From Lysinibacillus fusiformis (GTDB lineage Bacteria > Bacillota > Bacilli > Bacillales_A > Planococcaceae), in the NCBI RefSeq assembly GCF_007362955.1, contig NZ_CP041696.1:4898001-4962000 (forward strand): a DNA stretch of 64,000 nt. The letters run 5' to 3'. Both the position numbers and the translations under genes were made by a program. Within the stretch, counting starts at the first letter, position 1. Each line of letters begins with the position of its first letter. This document shows positions 15,651 to 24,617 of this stretch, piece by piece. Below the pieces are notes generated by a model. That model worked only from the letters and a program-made list of their open reading frames with translations. It was not told the origin of the DNA and ran no database searches.

Positions 15651-15919
15651 GGGGTCTCCTATTATTTAACCAAAGATGAATTAATAAATTTAATTAAGAA
15701 TTTTTTTACTCAAGTCCCGTCAGGTAGTTCAATCGTGTTTGATTATGCAGACTAACGTTATTCCACAAAAAAGGTTTATCTAACAGAGTAGATAACTTGG
15801 AGAAATTGGCATCTGCCAGTGGATAACCTATGAAATCGTATTACACCTACACTGAAATCGAGAGCTTTTTAGTTGATGTAGGAATACTCGTCTATGAACA
15901 CCTATCTCGTCTACTATAA
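15651..15919 (+). pseudogene. broken LCMT/TIGR00027-type methyltransferase
   Basis: Plus-strand pieces in order: GVSYYLTKDELINLIKNFF and VPSGSSIVFDYAD to a stop at 15753, then after a frame change KKGLSNRVDNLEKLASASG, an in-frame TAA, and PMKSYYTYTEIESFLVDVG with ILVYEHLSRLL ending at 15917-15919. This is the C-terminal half of a class I methyltransferase of the leucine carboxyl methyltransferase/TIGR00027 type (EG-x-YYL and SSIVFDY motifs). It has no N-terminus, one frameshift and one nonsense codon. Confidence 0.6.
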
Positions 15920-16019
15920 ATGGCCTTTTCTTTGGAAATCGAACGAATAATTTGAACGCATTTGAAACGATTCATTATATTCATGCTGTAAAAAAATAAT
16001 AATATTTCAGTTAAACTTG

Positions 16020-16053
16020 CCGCTCGTTCATAGCTATGAAATGAGCGGTTTTT
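16020..16053 (+). terminator. terminator-like hairpin
   Basis: CCGCTC/GAGCGG stem enclosing a smaller CATAGCTATG palindrome, followed by TTTTTAG. It lies 100 bases after the methyltransferase remnant. Confidence 0.55.
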
Positions 16054-16252
16054 AGTTTTTATACTTATTGCATCGTTTCTTTATATTATTCAGTAACCTT
16101 AACTGTTTACTTAATTAATGTTCACCATTAGTAAATTTGTACTCTTTTAGAAAAAATTAAACTGTTTGTAAAAAAATATAATTCTATTCCACTTAATGAA
16201 GAGTATAATTGAACTAAAATGCATAAAAAAACTAATTTTCAGGAGGATTTTT

Positions 16253-16756
16253 ATGTTCCAAACCTTAGATCATTTTATGAAATCTTGGGAGTTCGAAGCC
16301 GGTGCTACACAGAAACTACTCAATAGTTTAACTGATGAATCACTAAAACAGGAAATAACATTACAAAATTGGTCTTTAGGACGTATTGCTTGGCATACCG
16401 TTACTGCTATACCTATTATTACTTCAAATACAAACATAACGTTCGAAGCCCCAACTAAAGACTATCCAGTTCCTACTTCAGCTCAGTTTATTGCTGACAG
16501 CTATCACAAAGTTAGTAATGCGTTTGTTCAGGCATTAAAAACCCAATGGACTGACAGTACAATGAATGAAAGTATTGAATTTCTAGGTCAACACATGCCA
16601 AATGGTTCACTTCTATTGTTTTTACTTCAACATCAAAGCCATCATCGAGGACAAATGACCGTTCTTATGCGACAGGCAGGATTAGTTGTTCCAGGTATTT
16701 ATGGTCCGTCAAAAGAGGAATGGACCAAGTTTGGTATGGAAGCCCCCCAAAAGTAG
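16253..16756 (+). CDS. DinB family protein
   Basis: A 167-residue DinB-superfamily four-helix bundle: MFQTLDHFMKSWEFEAGATQ, then LGRIAWHTVTAIPIITSNT with the first histidine, and LFLLQHQSHHRGQMTVLMRQAG with the H-x3-H pair that completes the metal site. The start is ATG 16253 because AGGAGG sits seven bases upstream; the frame runs 19 codons further without a ribosome site. A different member lies at 8464-8949. Enzymatic role unknown; related proteins are bacillithiol-dependent transferases. Confidence 0.85.
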   Translation: MFQTLDHFMKSWEFEAGATQKLLNSLTDESLKQEITLQNWSLGRIAWHTVTAIPIITSNTNITFEAPTKDYPVPTSAQFIADSYHKVSNAFVQALKTQWTDSTMNESIEFLGQHMPNGSLLLFLLQHQSHHRGQMTVLMRQAGLVVPGIYGPSKEEWTKFGMEAPQK

Positions 16757-17027
16757 TTCATCAAAACAAACTCAAGCGATTAAACTTTTTTAAGACTGTA
16801 TGTATCCAAAAGTTATTGAATCTAGCTTCTTTTTTCCTTCTCTAAAATTGATTAGCTGAGTACTTACTGCCTCATGGCTATTACCATTTCCCTTAGCGTT
16901 ATTTTTTATAGAAATTGTCTCATTCTAATGTGCAACTTTTGCATAATCGGGATTATTCTTCTTGTTCAACTAAACTGCGCCGCTAGCCATCCAGTAAGCG
17001 CAAAAAACACGCACTTTAGTCATAAAA

Positions 17028-17063
17028 ACTTCACCCCATATTGTCTAACTGTTGGGGTGAAGT
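17028..17063 (-). terminator. terminator of nupC
   Basis: ACTTCACCCCA/TGGGGTGAAGT, 11-bp stem with a 14-base loop, followed on the minus strand by TTTTATG. Thirty-eight bases past the nupC stop. Confidence 0.8.
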
Positions 17064-17100
17064 GCACACGACATAGCAACAACGGCTTCTTTTTTTAAAA

Positions 17101-18282
17101 TTAAATAACCAAACCAACAATTATAGCCGTTAAAATACTAACAAGTGTCGCTCCATACAACAACTTTAAGCCAAAACGAGCAACTACATTCCCTTGCTTT
17201 TCATTCAACCCTTTTACTGCTCCGGAAATAATACCGATAGATGAAAAGTTTGCAAAGGATACAAGAAATACAGAAATAATGCCCAGTGTATGTGCACTCA
17301 TAGAATTAGCTACTTCTCCTAGGCTTATCATTGCAACAAATTCATTCGTTACTAATTTGGTTGCCATAATTCCTCCGGCAGAAATAGCATCTGCCCATGG
17401 TACACCCATTAGGAAAGCGATTGGTGCAAAGATATAACCCAATATTTCTTGGAAAGATATACCGATAATCATTTCAAATAGTGAATTGATTAAATCCATT
17501 AATGCTACGAAACCAATAAGCATAGCGCCAACAATGATGGCTACTTTAAATCCATCCATGATATATTCACCAAGCATTTGAAAGAAAGATTGCTTATGCT
17601 CATCTTCTATTTTTAAAATATCTTCGCTTTCTTCCACTGTATACGGATTAATGATCGAAACAATAATAAATCCCCCAAACAAGTTTAAGACAATCGCTGT
17701 TACAACATATTTTGGTTCGATCATCGTCATATATGCGCCAACAACTGACATCGAAACGGTCGACATTGCTGATGCGCATAGTGTATACATGCGCTGTGGG
17801 CTAATCTTATCTAATTGTTTTTTTACAGTAATGAATACTTCAGATTGACCTACCATTGCGGAAGCAACTGCATTATAGGATTCCAATTTCCCCATACCAT
17901 TTACTTTACTTAAAAGTAAACCTATCCATCTCATGACGAAAGGAAGAATTTTAAAATGCTGCAAGATCCCTATCAATACAGATATAAAAACAATTGGTAA
18001 CAACACATTTAGGAAGAAGGAATACTCTCCTTCATTCGCTAAACCACCAAAAACAAAGGTAATGCCTGTACTTGCGTAAGATAATAAATGATCAAATACT
18101 TTTGTAAATCCTTTGATAAGAATATAACCAAACTTTGTATTTAGCAGTAATACGGCCAATAGAAATTGGATGATTAACATAATCATTATATTTTTATATT
18201 TTATTTCTTTTTTGTTTTTACTCATCAACAGAGCTAAAGCAAAAACAAGTAACAATCCACAAAGGGATATTAAGTATCTCAT
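17101..18282 (-). CDS. nupC: concentrative nucleoside transporter NupC
   Basis: A 393-residue CNT-family proton/nucleoside symporter, the same length as Bacillus subtilis NupC and close to it in sequence throughout. Seen are [20 protein letters not shown], the Nucleos_tra2 core ([53 protein letters not shown]), the gate region [18 protein letters not shown], and the C-terminal [20 protein letters not shown]. Start is ATG 18282 with GGAGG five bases upstream; the frame extends to 18390 but without support. About ten membrane segments. Imports pyrimidine and perhaps other nucleosides for salvage, fitting the adenine deaminase and HAD nucleotidase further along. Confidence 0.95.
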   Translation of the reverse strand: MRYLISLCGLLLVFALALLMSKNKKEIKYKNIMIMLIIQFLLAVLLLNTKFGYILIKGFTKVFDHLLSYASTGITFVFGGLANEGEYSFFLNVLLPIVFISVLIGILQHFKILPFVMRWIGLLLSKVNGMGKLESYNAVASAMVGQSEVFITVKKQLDKISPQRMYTLCASAMSTVSMSVVGAYMTMIEPKYVVTAIVLNLFGGFIIVSIINPYTVEESEDILKIEDEHKQSFFQMLGEYIMDGFKVAIIVGAMLIGFVALMDLINSLFEMIIGISFQEILGYIFAPIAFLMGVPWADAISAGGIMATKLVTNEFVAMISLGEVANSMSAHTLGIISVFLVSFANFSSIGIISGAVKGLNEKQGNVVARFGLKLLYGATLVSILTAIIVGLVI

Positions 18283-19062
18283 AAGTTCCTCCATAAATAG
18301 ATATGATAATTTTTGGGCGTTCGAACCCAAGACTACAAAGTCATTCTTTCGCTCACTATGTTCCAATATCAAAATTTGAAGAACAGCCAAAGATCTTAAT
18401 TAGAAAATAATTAGTCAGACGTCAGACAAACAATTTCACTATAACAGTTTTTTAACTTGTGATTCAATAGTTAGTAGAAAAAAAAATATGCCCCAAGGCA
18501 TACGAGTACGAAAAATACAGTATCTAAACAAAATTTGCGGAACAAGAACAACGTTTTATAAGACCTTCATAAATGATGGTTTCTCTTATTGACTGAACGA
18601 TTGGGATTACGGTCAAAAAATCCCTCGACTTCATCTGACCTAAAAACTAGGTGAAAATAATGCTTTTTTGTCAGAGGACCTTTAGTTCTCCACTTTTGCA
18701 TTTTATAGCGGAAATCATAAAAATAGCCCGCTAAATTACTTTTCGATATTCCTGTTTCTATGCCATATCCGCAATAAAAAAGGCCTTTTCCCCAAAATTA
18801 GATATTGCATTATAATTTTATAATCATATATGACATGGTAAACTACAGTTCCTTCGTCACGTTCTCTTTGTTCTTGTTCATTTTTTTCTGCCAGGCCATT
18901 AAAATAAAAAATGAGTACTCCTTTAAAAACAAACTTCAACATAGAAACTCTTTTTTTATTGTGTGAGGTTTTTGATATATTATGTCCACAAACACGTTTC
19001 CAGTATTTACAAGTGCATTAAAAAGACCTCAACTAAGAGTCGGTTGAGGTCTGAACATTAAA
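18283..19062. other. gene-free stretch upstream of nupC
   Basis: No supported gene. Next to nupC (18411-18430) lies a direct repeat GTCAGACGTCAGAC that could be an operator for a GntR-type regulator. Further on only small hairpins (ATGCCCCAAGGCAT at about 18489) and the terminator at 19024-19052. Confidence 0.4.
19024..19052 (-). terminator. terminator of the CPBP protease remnant
   Basis: AGACCTCAAC/GTTGAGGTCT perfect 10-bp stem, 9-base loop; TTTTTAATG follows on the minus strand. Ten bases past the stop of the remnant. Confidence 0.75.
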
Positions 19063-19372
19063 TTAAACTAAACTATTTTTACCACTTAAGATATTGTATT
19101 TGAATAATAGAGTTATTCCTAAGTTCATTAGAAAATGTACAACAATAGGTACTAGAATATTGTTGGTTTCAAAATATATCCAGCCAAAAGTCAAACTTGG
19201 AACACTGATATTAATTAGCATAATTGGCTTCTTCAAGTAAATTTTGAATTGTGACTATATCATTGACCATAAGAACAAAAATGACTGCCAAACAAATAAG
19301 CGAAAAGGAAGTAAATACTCTAACAGCGTCTTATGGGTTAAATTCCTTTTTTGTTTTCTTAGTTTGATTCAT
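19063..19372 (-). pseudogene. internally deleted CPBP intramembrane protease
   Basis: From ATG 19372 the minus strand reads MNQTKKTKKEFNP, a TAA, then DAVRVFTSFSLICLAVIFVL in the same frame. The end, in another frame, reads QFKIYLKKPIMLINISVPSL, FGWIYFETNNILVPIVVHFL and MNLGITLLFKYNILSGKN. FG-x3-(E)...H-F-x2-N is the last motif of the CPBP (CAAX protease/bacteriocin-processing, formerly Abi) family. The EE-x3-R middle is absent, so most of the gene has been deleted and the N-terminus carries a nonsense codon. Terminator still present. Confidence 0.6.
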
Positions 19373-19571
19373 CGTGCTTTCCATAACGTTAGCATACTAA
19401 AATATACATTATATTACCATATTATCGGAAGGTGCTTTATCTAATCGCTTCACACACATTTTCCCTATTCTCTATTAAAAGGAATTTGAAAATGCTTCGC
19501 AAAAAATGCATGCTAAATTCACTGCCCTACTAGTTGATTAATCCTCAAAACATTCGTTTGGGAACAAAAAA

Positions 19572-19624
19572 AGGATAAATGTTGCTGTTTGTTGCTTCGT
19601 TGCAAAATCAGCTTCATTTATCCT
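19572..19624 (-). terminator. terminator of the collagen-like gene
   Basis: AGGATAAATG/CATTTATCCT stem with further CAG/CTG pairing inside; TTTTTTTG follows on the minus strand. Eighty bases past the stop at 19704. Confidence 0.65.
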
Positions 19625-19703
19625 CTACAAACATTGATAATCAAAGTTTCTTCAAAATCTATCATCAGCTTTGCGGGAAAAAAGATGAACACTTACGACG
19701 AAT

Positions 19704-20695
19704 TCACACGGTGTTAAATAGGATAGTTGCTGAAACACCATTCGAAAAAGCACCTCCAGTTGTAGTAACTTGCAAAGAGAGGAGCGTACAACTACTAATC
19801 GAAAAATTTGCGGTCGTTTTTGCGCAACAATTTGGAGATGCAGATGAATTTGGCCCTGTAACTATAGCAATAATTCCAGTTGCTATAGGAGCTGTAAATC
19901 CGCAATTTGCGCTTATATATATTTGAGCTGAAGCTGTTTGTCCTGCGCTTAGAGAATGGTCTCGAATATTCAAAGTTAGACTTCTTATAATAGCGTTTTC
20001 TGGTATGACTATTGAACTTCTTACGAATGAAGCTGATGAATTCCCTGTTCCAAGAAAGTCATTGTTCCCTACTGATTGATCTGTAGATAAGAAAACTTCC
20101 ATTAATCCAGAACCACTTGAACCTGTTGTTCCTGCTACACCTGTTTCTCCTTGGGGACCTCTCATTCCTGTTACGCCTGCCTCACCTTGTACACCCGTAG
20201 CTCCAGGTGCTCCCGCTAGTCCTTGGGGGCCTGTCGCTCCCGTTAGGCCTGTTTCTCCTTGGGGACCTCTCATTCCTGTTACGCCTGCCTCACCTTGTAC
20301 ACCCGTAGCTCCAGGTGCTCCCGCTAGTCCTTGAGGACCTGTTGTTCCTGTTACGCCTGCCTCACCTTGTACATCCGTAGCTCCAGGTGCTCCTGCTAGT
20401 CCTTGGGGGCCTGTCGCTCCCGTTAGGCCTGTTTCTCCTTTGGGACCTCTCATTCCTGTTACGCCTGCCTCACCTTGTACACCCGTAGCTCCAGGTGCTC
20501 CCGCTAGTCCTTGGGGGCCTGTCGCCCCGTAGGAGCGGTAGCCCTGTTTCTCCTTTAACACCTACAGGGTCTTGAAATTCATAGGCACTATACGGATATC
20601 CGTTACAACCAAATTCATTACACTTGAATTTCATTGGATAATTACATTTTGAGTCACATTTGAAATTATCATTATTTCGGGTAATTAAATCTCAA
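19704..20695 (-). pseudogene. collagen-like (BclA-type) spore-surface glycoprotein, frameshifted near its start
   Basis: The long frame (to about 20561) codes for Gly-X-Y repeats (GATGPQGLAGAPGATGVQGE type, about 36-residue units) followed by a beta-rich C-terminal head from about residue 150 (LMEVFLSTDQSVGNNDFLG ... VSATILFNTV), as in exosporium BclA-like proteins. That frame has no ribosome site. The real beginning lies upstream: AGGAGGTG at 20702-20709, then TTG 20695 (LRFNYPK), then in another frame NDNFKCDSKCNYPMKFKC and EFQDPVGVKGETGL. Comparison of the last repeat copies shows about seven extra bases near 20530-20545 that throw the Gly-X-Y frame out. One repeat also has GAT-D instead of GAT-G, breaking the glycine register. 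Confidence 0.7.
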
Positions 20696-20934
20696 TAATT
20701 TCACCTCCTATTCCTCTTGCATAATATTCTTAAATTAAACAATCGAAATAGTTAAAACACCTAGAATAGAAGGTTGAATAATTAATGTCTGAAACCATCC
20801 TCATTACGAGTGTATGGTTGTAGGTTTATATGGCTTCTAAGTAAATGTTCTATTTATGCTTAATATATAGCAGGAAAGTTAAATTACCATATGTAATACT
20901 TGTTTATACATTAAGAAAAGATTTCTTTATGAAC

Positions 20935-21408
20935 TCAAAAGTTATTTACCTCCAATTTTAATGTGTCTACAAATTCATTAATTTGTGCCATTTTTACTAC
21001 TAAACATAATGCAGGACCACATTCTCTTGGACCAAAATTATTTTTCTCATATGCGTCTAGCACAAAAATTAATTTATAACGTGGCTCCCATTCATTCCTT
21101 TCATGTTCAGGTATTTGTAAAAAACCATATCCAGGATAGTAATATTTACCGAATTGAGGGATATGATAAACACACAACCCTGGATCGTGATGCTCTAGCA
21201 TACTTAGATGTGTAATATCGATTTGTTTTAAATCATCTAATAACTTAAAGAAGTCTCTTTTTAAGCAAAGGATTTCCGTATGCACCTCTGGAAAAGCAGG
21301 CCCAGAGCGAAAATCAATGCGAAATTTCACACTCTGATCATTCACTAATGTTAAATTTATTTCAACCTCACAATTAGGTTTACTAGCGTAATCTTTTAAT
21401 ATGGCCAT
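20935..21408 (-). CDS. hypothetical protein
   Basis: A 157-residue soluble protein: MAILKDYASKPNCEVEINLT, then FRIDFRSGPAFPEVHTEILC, HHDPGLCVYHIPQFGKYYYP and a C-terminal helix INEFVDTLKLEVNNF. No signal peptide or membrane segment; five cysteines. GGAGAT lies seven bases before ATG 21408. It is followed upstream by a second unrecognised minus-strand gene at 21487 (about 80 bases apart), and they may be a unit. No family assigned. Confidence 0.55.
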   Translation of the reverse strand: MAILKDYASKPNCEVEINLTLVNDQSVKFRIDFRSGPAFPEVHTEILCLKRDFFKLLDDLKQIDITHLSMLEHHDPGLCVYHIPQFGKYYYPGYGFLQIPEHERNEWEPRYKLIFVLDAYEKNNFGPRECGPALCLVVKMAQINEFVDTLKLEVNNF

Positions 21409-21486
21409 AAATAAATCTCCTCTTCACTAGTCCTTTTGAGCATATCTAAATCGTATCTATATGAACTTTCAGCTTAAGATGGTTCT

Positions 21487-21888
21487 TTAAATAACTAAAT
21501 ACAGTTCTTTTAAAAATTTCGAGTAATCGTTTTGCCAATTTTCATTTGAGTCCTCGATATTATTTAATTCCATAGAATCTCCATTTGCAAATGTGACTTT
21601 TAAATAATGTTCTTCATTTGAAAAATGAGGGATTTGAATTTCTTTCGTTGTGATTTTACTTTGATTGTAATGACAAATAAAGTTATGTTGGTTAACAAGC
21701 ACTCTCAAAATTCCCTTAGAACAACAATAAAATAACTCCGTCTGTTTTTGATTAAACAGATTCTTGGCATAAAAAGCTATGATATCCTCTCCTAAAAGAT
21801 CATCTACATATTTAATTACTTTATTTAGAGTAACTCGATCATCAAGTACGCCATCGACAACACTTTTTCTAAAATTTTGGTATTCCAT
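21487..21888 (-). CDS. hypothetical protein, possibly DUF3908-like
   Basis: A 133-residue soluble protein, MEYQNFRKSVVDGVLDDRVT, a helix VIKYVDDLLGEDIIAFYAKN, then strands around ELFYCCSKGILRVLVNQHNF and YLKVTFANGDSMELNNI, ending in a helix. The order helix then sheet with a C-terminal SxxWxxxYSKFLKEL fits the small Bacillus DUF3908 group as I recall it, which is a weak assignment. AGGTGAAGTAG precedes ATG 21888. Probably co-transcribed with the gene at 20935. Confidence 0.5.
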   Translation of the reverse strand: MEYQNFRKSVVDGVLDDRVTLNKVIKYVDDLLGEDIIAFYAKNLFNQKQTELFYCCSKGILRVLVNQHNFICHYNQSKITTKEIQIPHFSNEEHYLKVTFANGDSMELNNIEDSNENWQNDYSKFLKELYLVI

Positions 21889-22113
21889 CTACTTCACCTC
21901 TACCTCAATCATAATTCGAGAAGGATTAGATTGGAACAATTTCCTAAAATAAATCATCTCTAGATTGAACTATCCCAAAATCAAATAGGGTTAGTAGAGA
22001 ATGCCATTTTTAACAAAGTTGAACACTTTAGTTCAAATGAAAAAATACAAACAAAATCAAATCACAGCACTAATCAGATCTATTCGATATTTTTGGAATT
22101 AATAAAAATTAGA

Positions 22114-22566
22114 TTAAATTATAGGATTCTCAATGACAATTCCTGAGGAAACAAGATTTACTGTATTAGCAATCGTATCACCTACAGGGCAATGGGCTTC
22201 AATGAATTTTTTAAATTCCGCTACCTTTTCTTGTGATGCGTTAGTTTCGATATGAATAGTATATCGAATTGCTGAAAATCCAGGTCTGACATCGGATTTC
22301 CCTAAAAAGCCATCTGTATCAAGGTCTCCTTCTAATTCAACCCAAAAATTTTGAAGGTCTATATCAAATTTTTTAGCAAAAGTTCTCGCTACTATTGATT
22401 GACATGCACCTAAAGCAGCAAGAAGGAGTTCTACAGGGTTTGCCCCTTGATTATCTCCACCTAATTCTTTTGGTTCATCTACTATAATTTTATGTCCTCT
22501 TATATTAGCTTCTACTGAAACCTTTTCTTTTAAATATGTGTTTGCCTTAAATGTTGTTACTGCCAT
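22114..22566 (-). CDS. OsmC/Ohr family peroxiredoxin-like protein
   Basis: A 150-residue OsmC-fold protein that reduces organic hydroperoxides or acts as a thiol-dependent redox protein. Both catalytic cysteines are present: Cys55 in LLAALGACQSIVARTFA and Cys126 in EAHCPVGDTIANTVNL. GGDNQGANPVELLLAALGAC is the usual motif of the YhfA/OsmC-like branch. SD AGGAG lies upstream of ATG 22566. It is separate from the OhrR-GPx unit at 28 kb. Confidence 0.88.
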   Translation of the reverse strand: MAVTTFKANTYLKEKVSVEANIRGHKIIVDEPKELGGDNQGANPVELLLAALGACQSIVARTFAKKFDIDLQNFWVELEGDLDTDGFLGKSDVRPGFSAIRYTIHIETNASQEKVAEFKKFIEAHCPVGDTIANTVNLVSSGIVIENPII

Positions 22567-22880
22567 TTAAAATCACTCCTAATTATTACAAAATTTCCCT
22601 TTATGTTACTTGTAACGCTTTCTTTAGTCAACTACTAATTATTTAATTTTAGTTGAACTTGTGCATGGATTATATTACTTTAAGCCAGCAACCGCTTTAG
22701 GAATTGTTACTGGCCGTGGATGCAGTTACCGTTATTAAATCAAGCTCGTTCTTCATTGTTATGTACTTAATATATATTGTCGCCCAAGTCTAGTTGATAC
22801 GATTTAATTCTGTTTACCCTGATCTGTGGTATAATACCGTTACTGACTAACCGTCAAAAGGGTATGAATCAATTCTAGGC

Positions 22881-22915
22881 TGCAGCGTCTACAAGCGCTG
22901 CGGCTTTTTTATTTT
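22881..22915 (+). repeat. hairpin/promoter module, copy C (hairpin half)
   Basis: GCAGCGTCTACAAGCGCTGC then GGCTTTTTTATTTTA, aligned with the hairpins at 10718 and 11261. The upstream AAAGGG..AT-AATCAATTCT also matches copy A (AAAGGGCGTAATCAATTCT). The downstream extended -10 of copies A and B is not conserved here. Confidence 0.55.
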
Positions 22916-22996
22916 ATTTCTCAGGTAATTAACTATACAAAAATAGCTATCACATCATTTTAATAATTGGATGGTAATGCTAATTTAGCCTTAAGC
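22913..22996 (+). repeat. dispersed block shared with 29765-29845
   Basis: Both copies read ATTTCTC-GG-AAT-AACTATAC then AAAAATAGCTATCACATCAT, AATA-T-G and GCTAATTTAGCCTTA, with only scattered differences, and both are followed by a GGGT-ACTT/AAGTGACCC terminator-like hairpin. Non-coding; origin unknown. Confidence 0.6.
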
Positions 22997-23054
22997 AATT
23001 TTTTATACTGAGGGTTACTTTCGTCCGAGTGACCCTTTTACTATTTTTATTTTC

Positions 23055-23278
23055 ATGGATTTGGATTGTTTGAAGGCTGCTATTTTTTATCCCCCCTATG
23101 ATTCTGCTACCTATTGTGATGGTAGTTTGTGTGGTCATTTACAGGTTGATATTCGGTAAAATCTTATCGACAAAGTCTTATAATTTCTTTCTTGGTCCTA
23201 TCGCCCTCCTTGGTTACTTCGTATGGGCTGTACCAATGGTATGGGATTTTACGCATTCTTTAGAGCGATGTTTTAATC
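23055..23278 (+). pseudogene. second copy of the 10.8-kb small membrane protein, two frameshifts
   Basis: Starts at ATG 23055 (MDLDCLKAAIFYPP), shifts frame at a run of six C (23092-23097), continues MILLPIVMVVCVVIYRLIFG, KILSTKSYNFFLGPIALLGY and FVWAVPM, then shifts again so that the conserved GFYAFFRAMF* end is out of frame. Alignment with 10790-11025 (LILLPVVMVAY, YNFLIGSIALLGFFIWAIP) makes the family plain though its function is unknown. Terminator GAGCGAT/ATCGCTC at 23263-23282. Confidence 0.55.
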
Positions 23279-23523
23279 GCTCTTTTTTCTTTAACCATCA
23301 TATTTGCGCAGTAATTAAATTACTATAAAATGTTTTTTCTATAACGTCATAAATAATTTTTACGTGCATATGTTCTAAATAAGGATTACAGAATCCTAAT
23401 CTAGACAATTGTATAATTAATACTTATTTATTATTTTTAATCATTAGTAACAAATAATTATCTTTTTATGGTAATATATAGAATATATTAATAAATTCGA
23501 CTATATAATTCCAGAGGTGAGAA

Positions 23524-24591
23524 ATGAATACAATTAAATCTTTGATTTTCCCCCAAGACTTGAATAGATTGAACAAAGCTCTACTAAAAAAGGTCTGTAA
23601 TGGTATGACTTTAGAATCAACAGGAAATGTAAATGAATTAACAAGTAGAGTGTGGACAGCGTTTGAACATATTGAAGGTGAAGCCCTGGAAGTATTGAGT
23701 AATAATATTTTTTCTGGAGTTGTTTCTTTAGCATGGTATCAAACTACAAATCAATCTGGTTTAACGGGGCTTAAACAAAGTATTATTGATAAAATGCCAT
23801 TTGATCCTTTTGAAACTGTAATTACTCCAAACAGTGAGAATATTCCTAGTGAACCCACAATTATTGCTGCTGCCGAAATCGAAGGGTCACAAGCTTATTA
23901 TTTAAGGTTTATTCATTGTACAGGGGTTAATGTTGATTATTTTTTAGCTAATCGTAGAGAATACATTAAACACGAAATTACGACAGTTTATATTGATGAA
24001 ATTAAGGGAATAATAGAAGTACGAGCAAGTTCAGCTGTTGCAAAGAAAATTATTGCTGGATTAGCCCGAATAGTGGATGAGGAATATGAATTCAAACAAT
24101 TTGATTTTTTAGAGAGATACGGTGGTACTCTTGATTCTTTAGTTGATGTTCTTGAAGGAAAGCTTATTGATGCTACAGGAAGACCAGCAGGAATAGTAAA
24201 TACATTTGAAGAAACACATGGTCAATCATTTGTAAGTATACTTTCTGCAATTGATGAATACTATACTAAGGGTGAATTATCCGTTCTTGAGCAAAATTTG
24301 AATAGTGAAGATATTATTGGCACTTTAGAAACAACACCTTTTACTATGTTACTTTTAAGTGGTCTTGAAACAATAGGATTAGGTAGTATTAGAGAACTAA
24401 GAGGATTACCATTATATGATTATTTAGAACCTTACCTAGCCAAACAAAAAGGATCTATAATATTTGAACATAGTGTTGGTGGAGTGGTACAAGAATATTC
24501 GATTAGAATTGGTTTAACGACAAAGACATTTAAATTCAATGTATTCGCGTCTGAGCATGTTTTGCGTTATATTAGAGAAAAATTGATTTAA
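23524..24591 (+). CDS. unrecognised 355-residue protein, first gene of a candidate new system
   Basis: A soluble protein without signal peptide or membrane segment. N-terminal helical part (MNTIKSLIFPQDLNRLNKAL, VWTAFEHIEGEALEVLSNNI), a middle with AAAEIEGSQAYYLRFIHCTG, TTVYIDEIKGIIEVRASSAV and AKKIIAGLARIVDEEYEF (an alternating strand/helix region), and a C-terminal part VGGVVQEYSIRIGLTTKTFK. No catalytic motif is obvious. AGAGGTGAGAA precedes the ATG. It lies 26 bases before a zinc-ribbon gene on the same strand, and the group is AT-richer than the surrounding housekeeping genes. I do not recognise it; a link to mobile DNA or defence is inference from context only. Confidence 0.7.
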   Translation: MNTIKSLIFPQDLNRLNKALLKKVCNGMTLESTGNVNELTSRVWTAFEHIEGEALEVLSNNIFSGVVSLAWYQTTNQSGLTGLKQSIIDKMPFDPFETVITPNSENIPSEPTIIAAAEIEGSQAYYLRFIHCTGVNVDYFLANRREYIKHEITTVYIDEIKGIIEVRASSAVAKKIIAGLARIVDEEYEFKQFDFLERYGGTLDSLVDVLEGKLIDATGRPAGIVNTFEETHGQSFVSILSAIDEYYTKGELSVLEQNLNSEDIIGTLETTPFTMLLLSGLETIGLGSIRELRGLPLYDYLEPYLAKQKGSIIFEHSVGGVVQEYSIRIGLTTKTFKFNVFASEHVLRYIREKLI

Positions 24592-24617
24592 CAAATTTAT
24601 TCTGTGAGGTAAAAGTT

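Larger units (their letters stand above)
22567..23054. other. intergenic stretch with repeated RNA-like elements
   Basis: Holds a promoter-like TGTGGTATAATACC (about 22826-22839), some 50 bases later the repeated hairpin GCAGCGTCTACAAGCGCTGC with T tail (22881-22912), and then the second dispersed block at 22913-22996. No protein-coding frame is supported. Confidence 0.45.

Noticed and set aside
16874..17098. Plus-strand frame of 74 codons downstream of the DinB gene
   Set aside because: Runs through the nupC terminator hairpin and a dispersed repeat, and has no ribosome site.
18736..18942. Minus-strand frame of 68 codons upstream of nupC
   Set aside because: No ribosome site and no coherent domain; likely chance.
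20100..20530. Array of about 108-base DNA repeats, considered as CRISPR or satellite
   Set aside because: The repeats code for Gly-X-Y collagen triplets and have no spacers.
22826..22912. T-box or other known riboswitch in the leader with AAAGGG and hairpin
   Set aside because: AGGGTATGAATC does not fit the T-box AGGGUGGNACCGCG and no other class was recognised.
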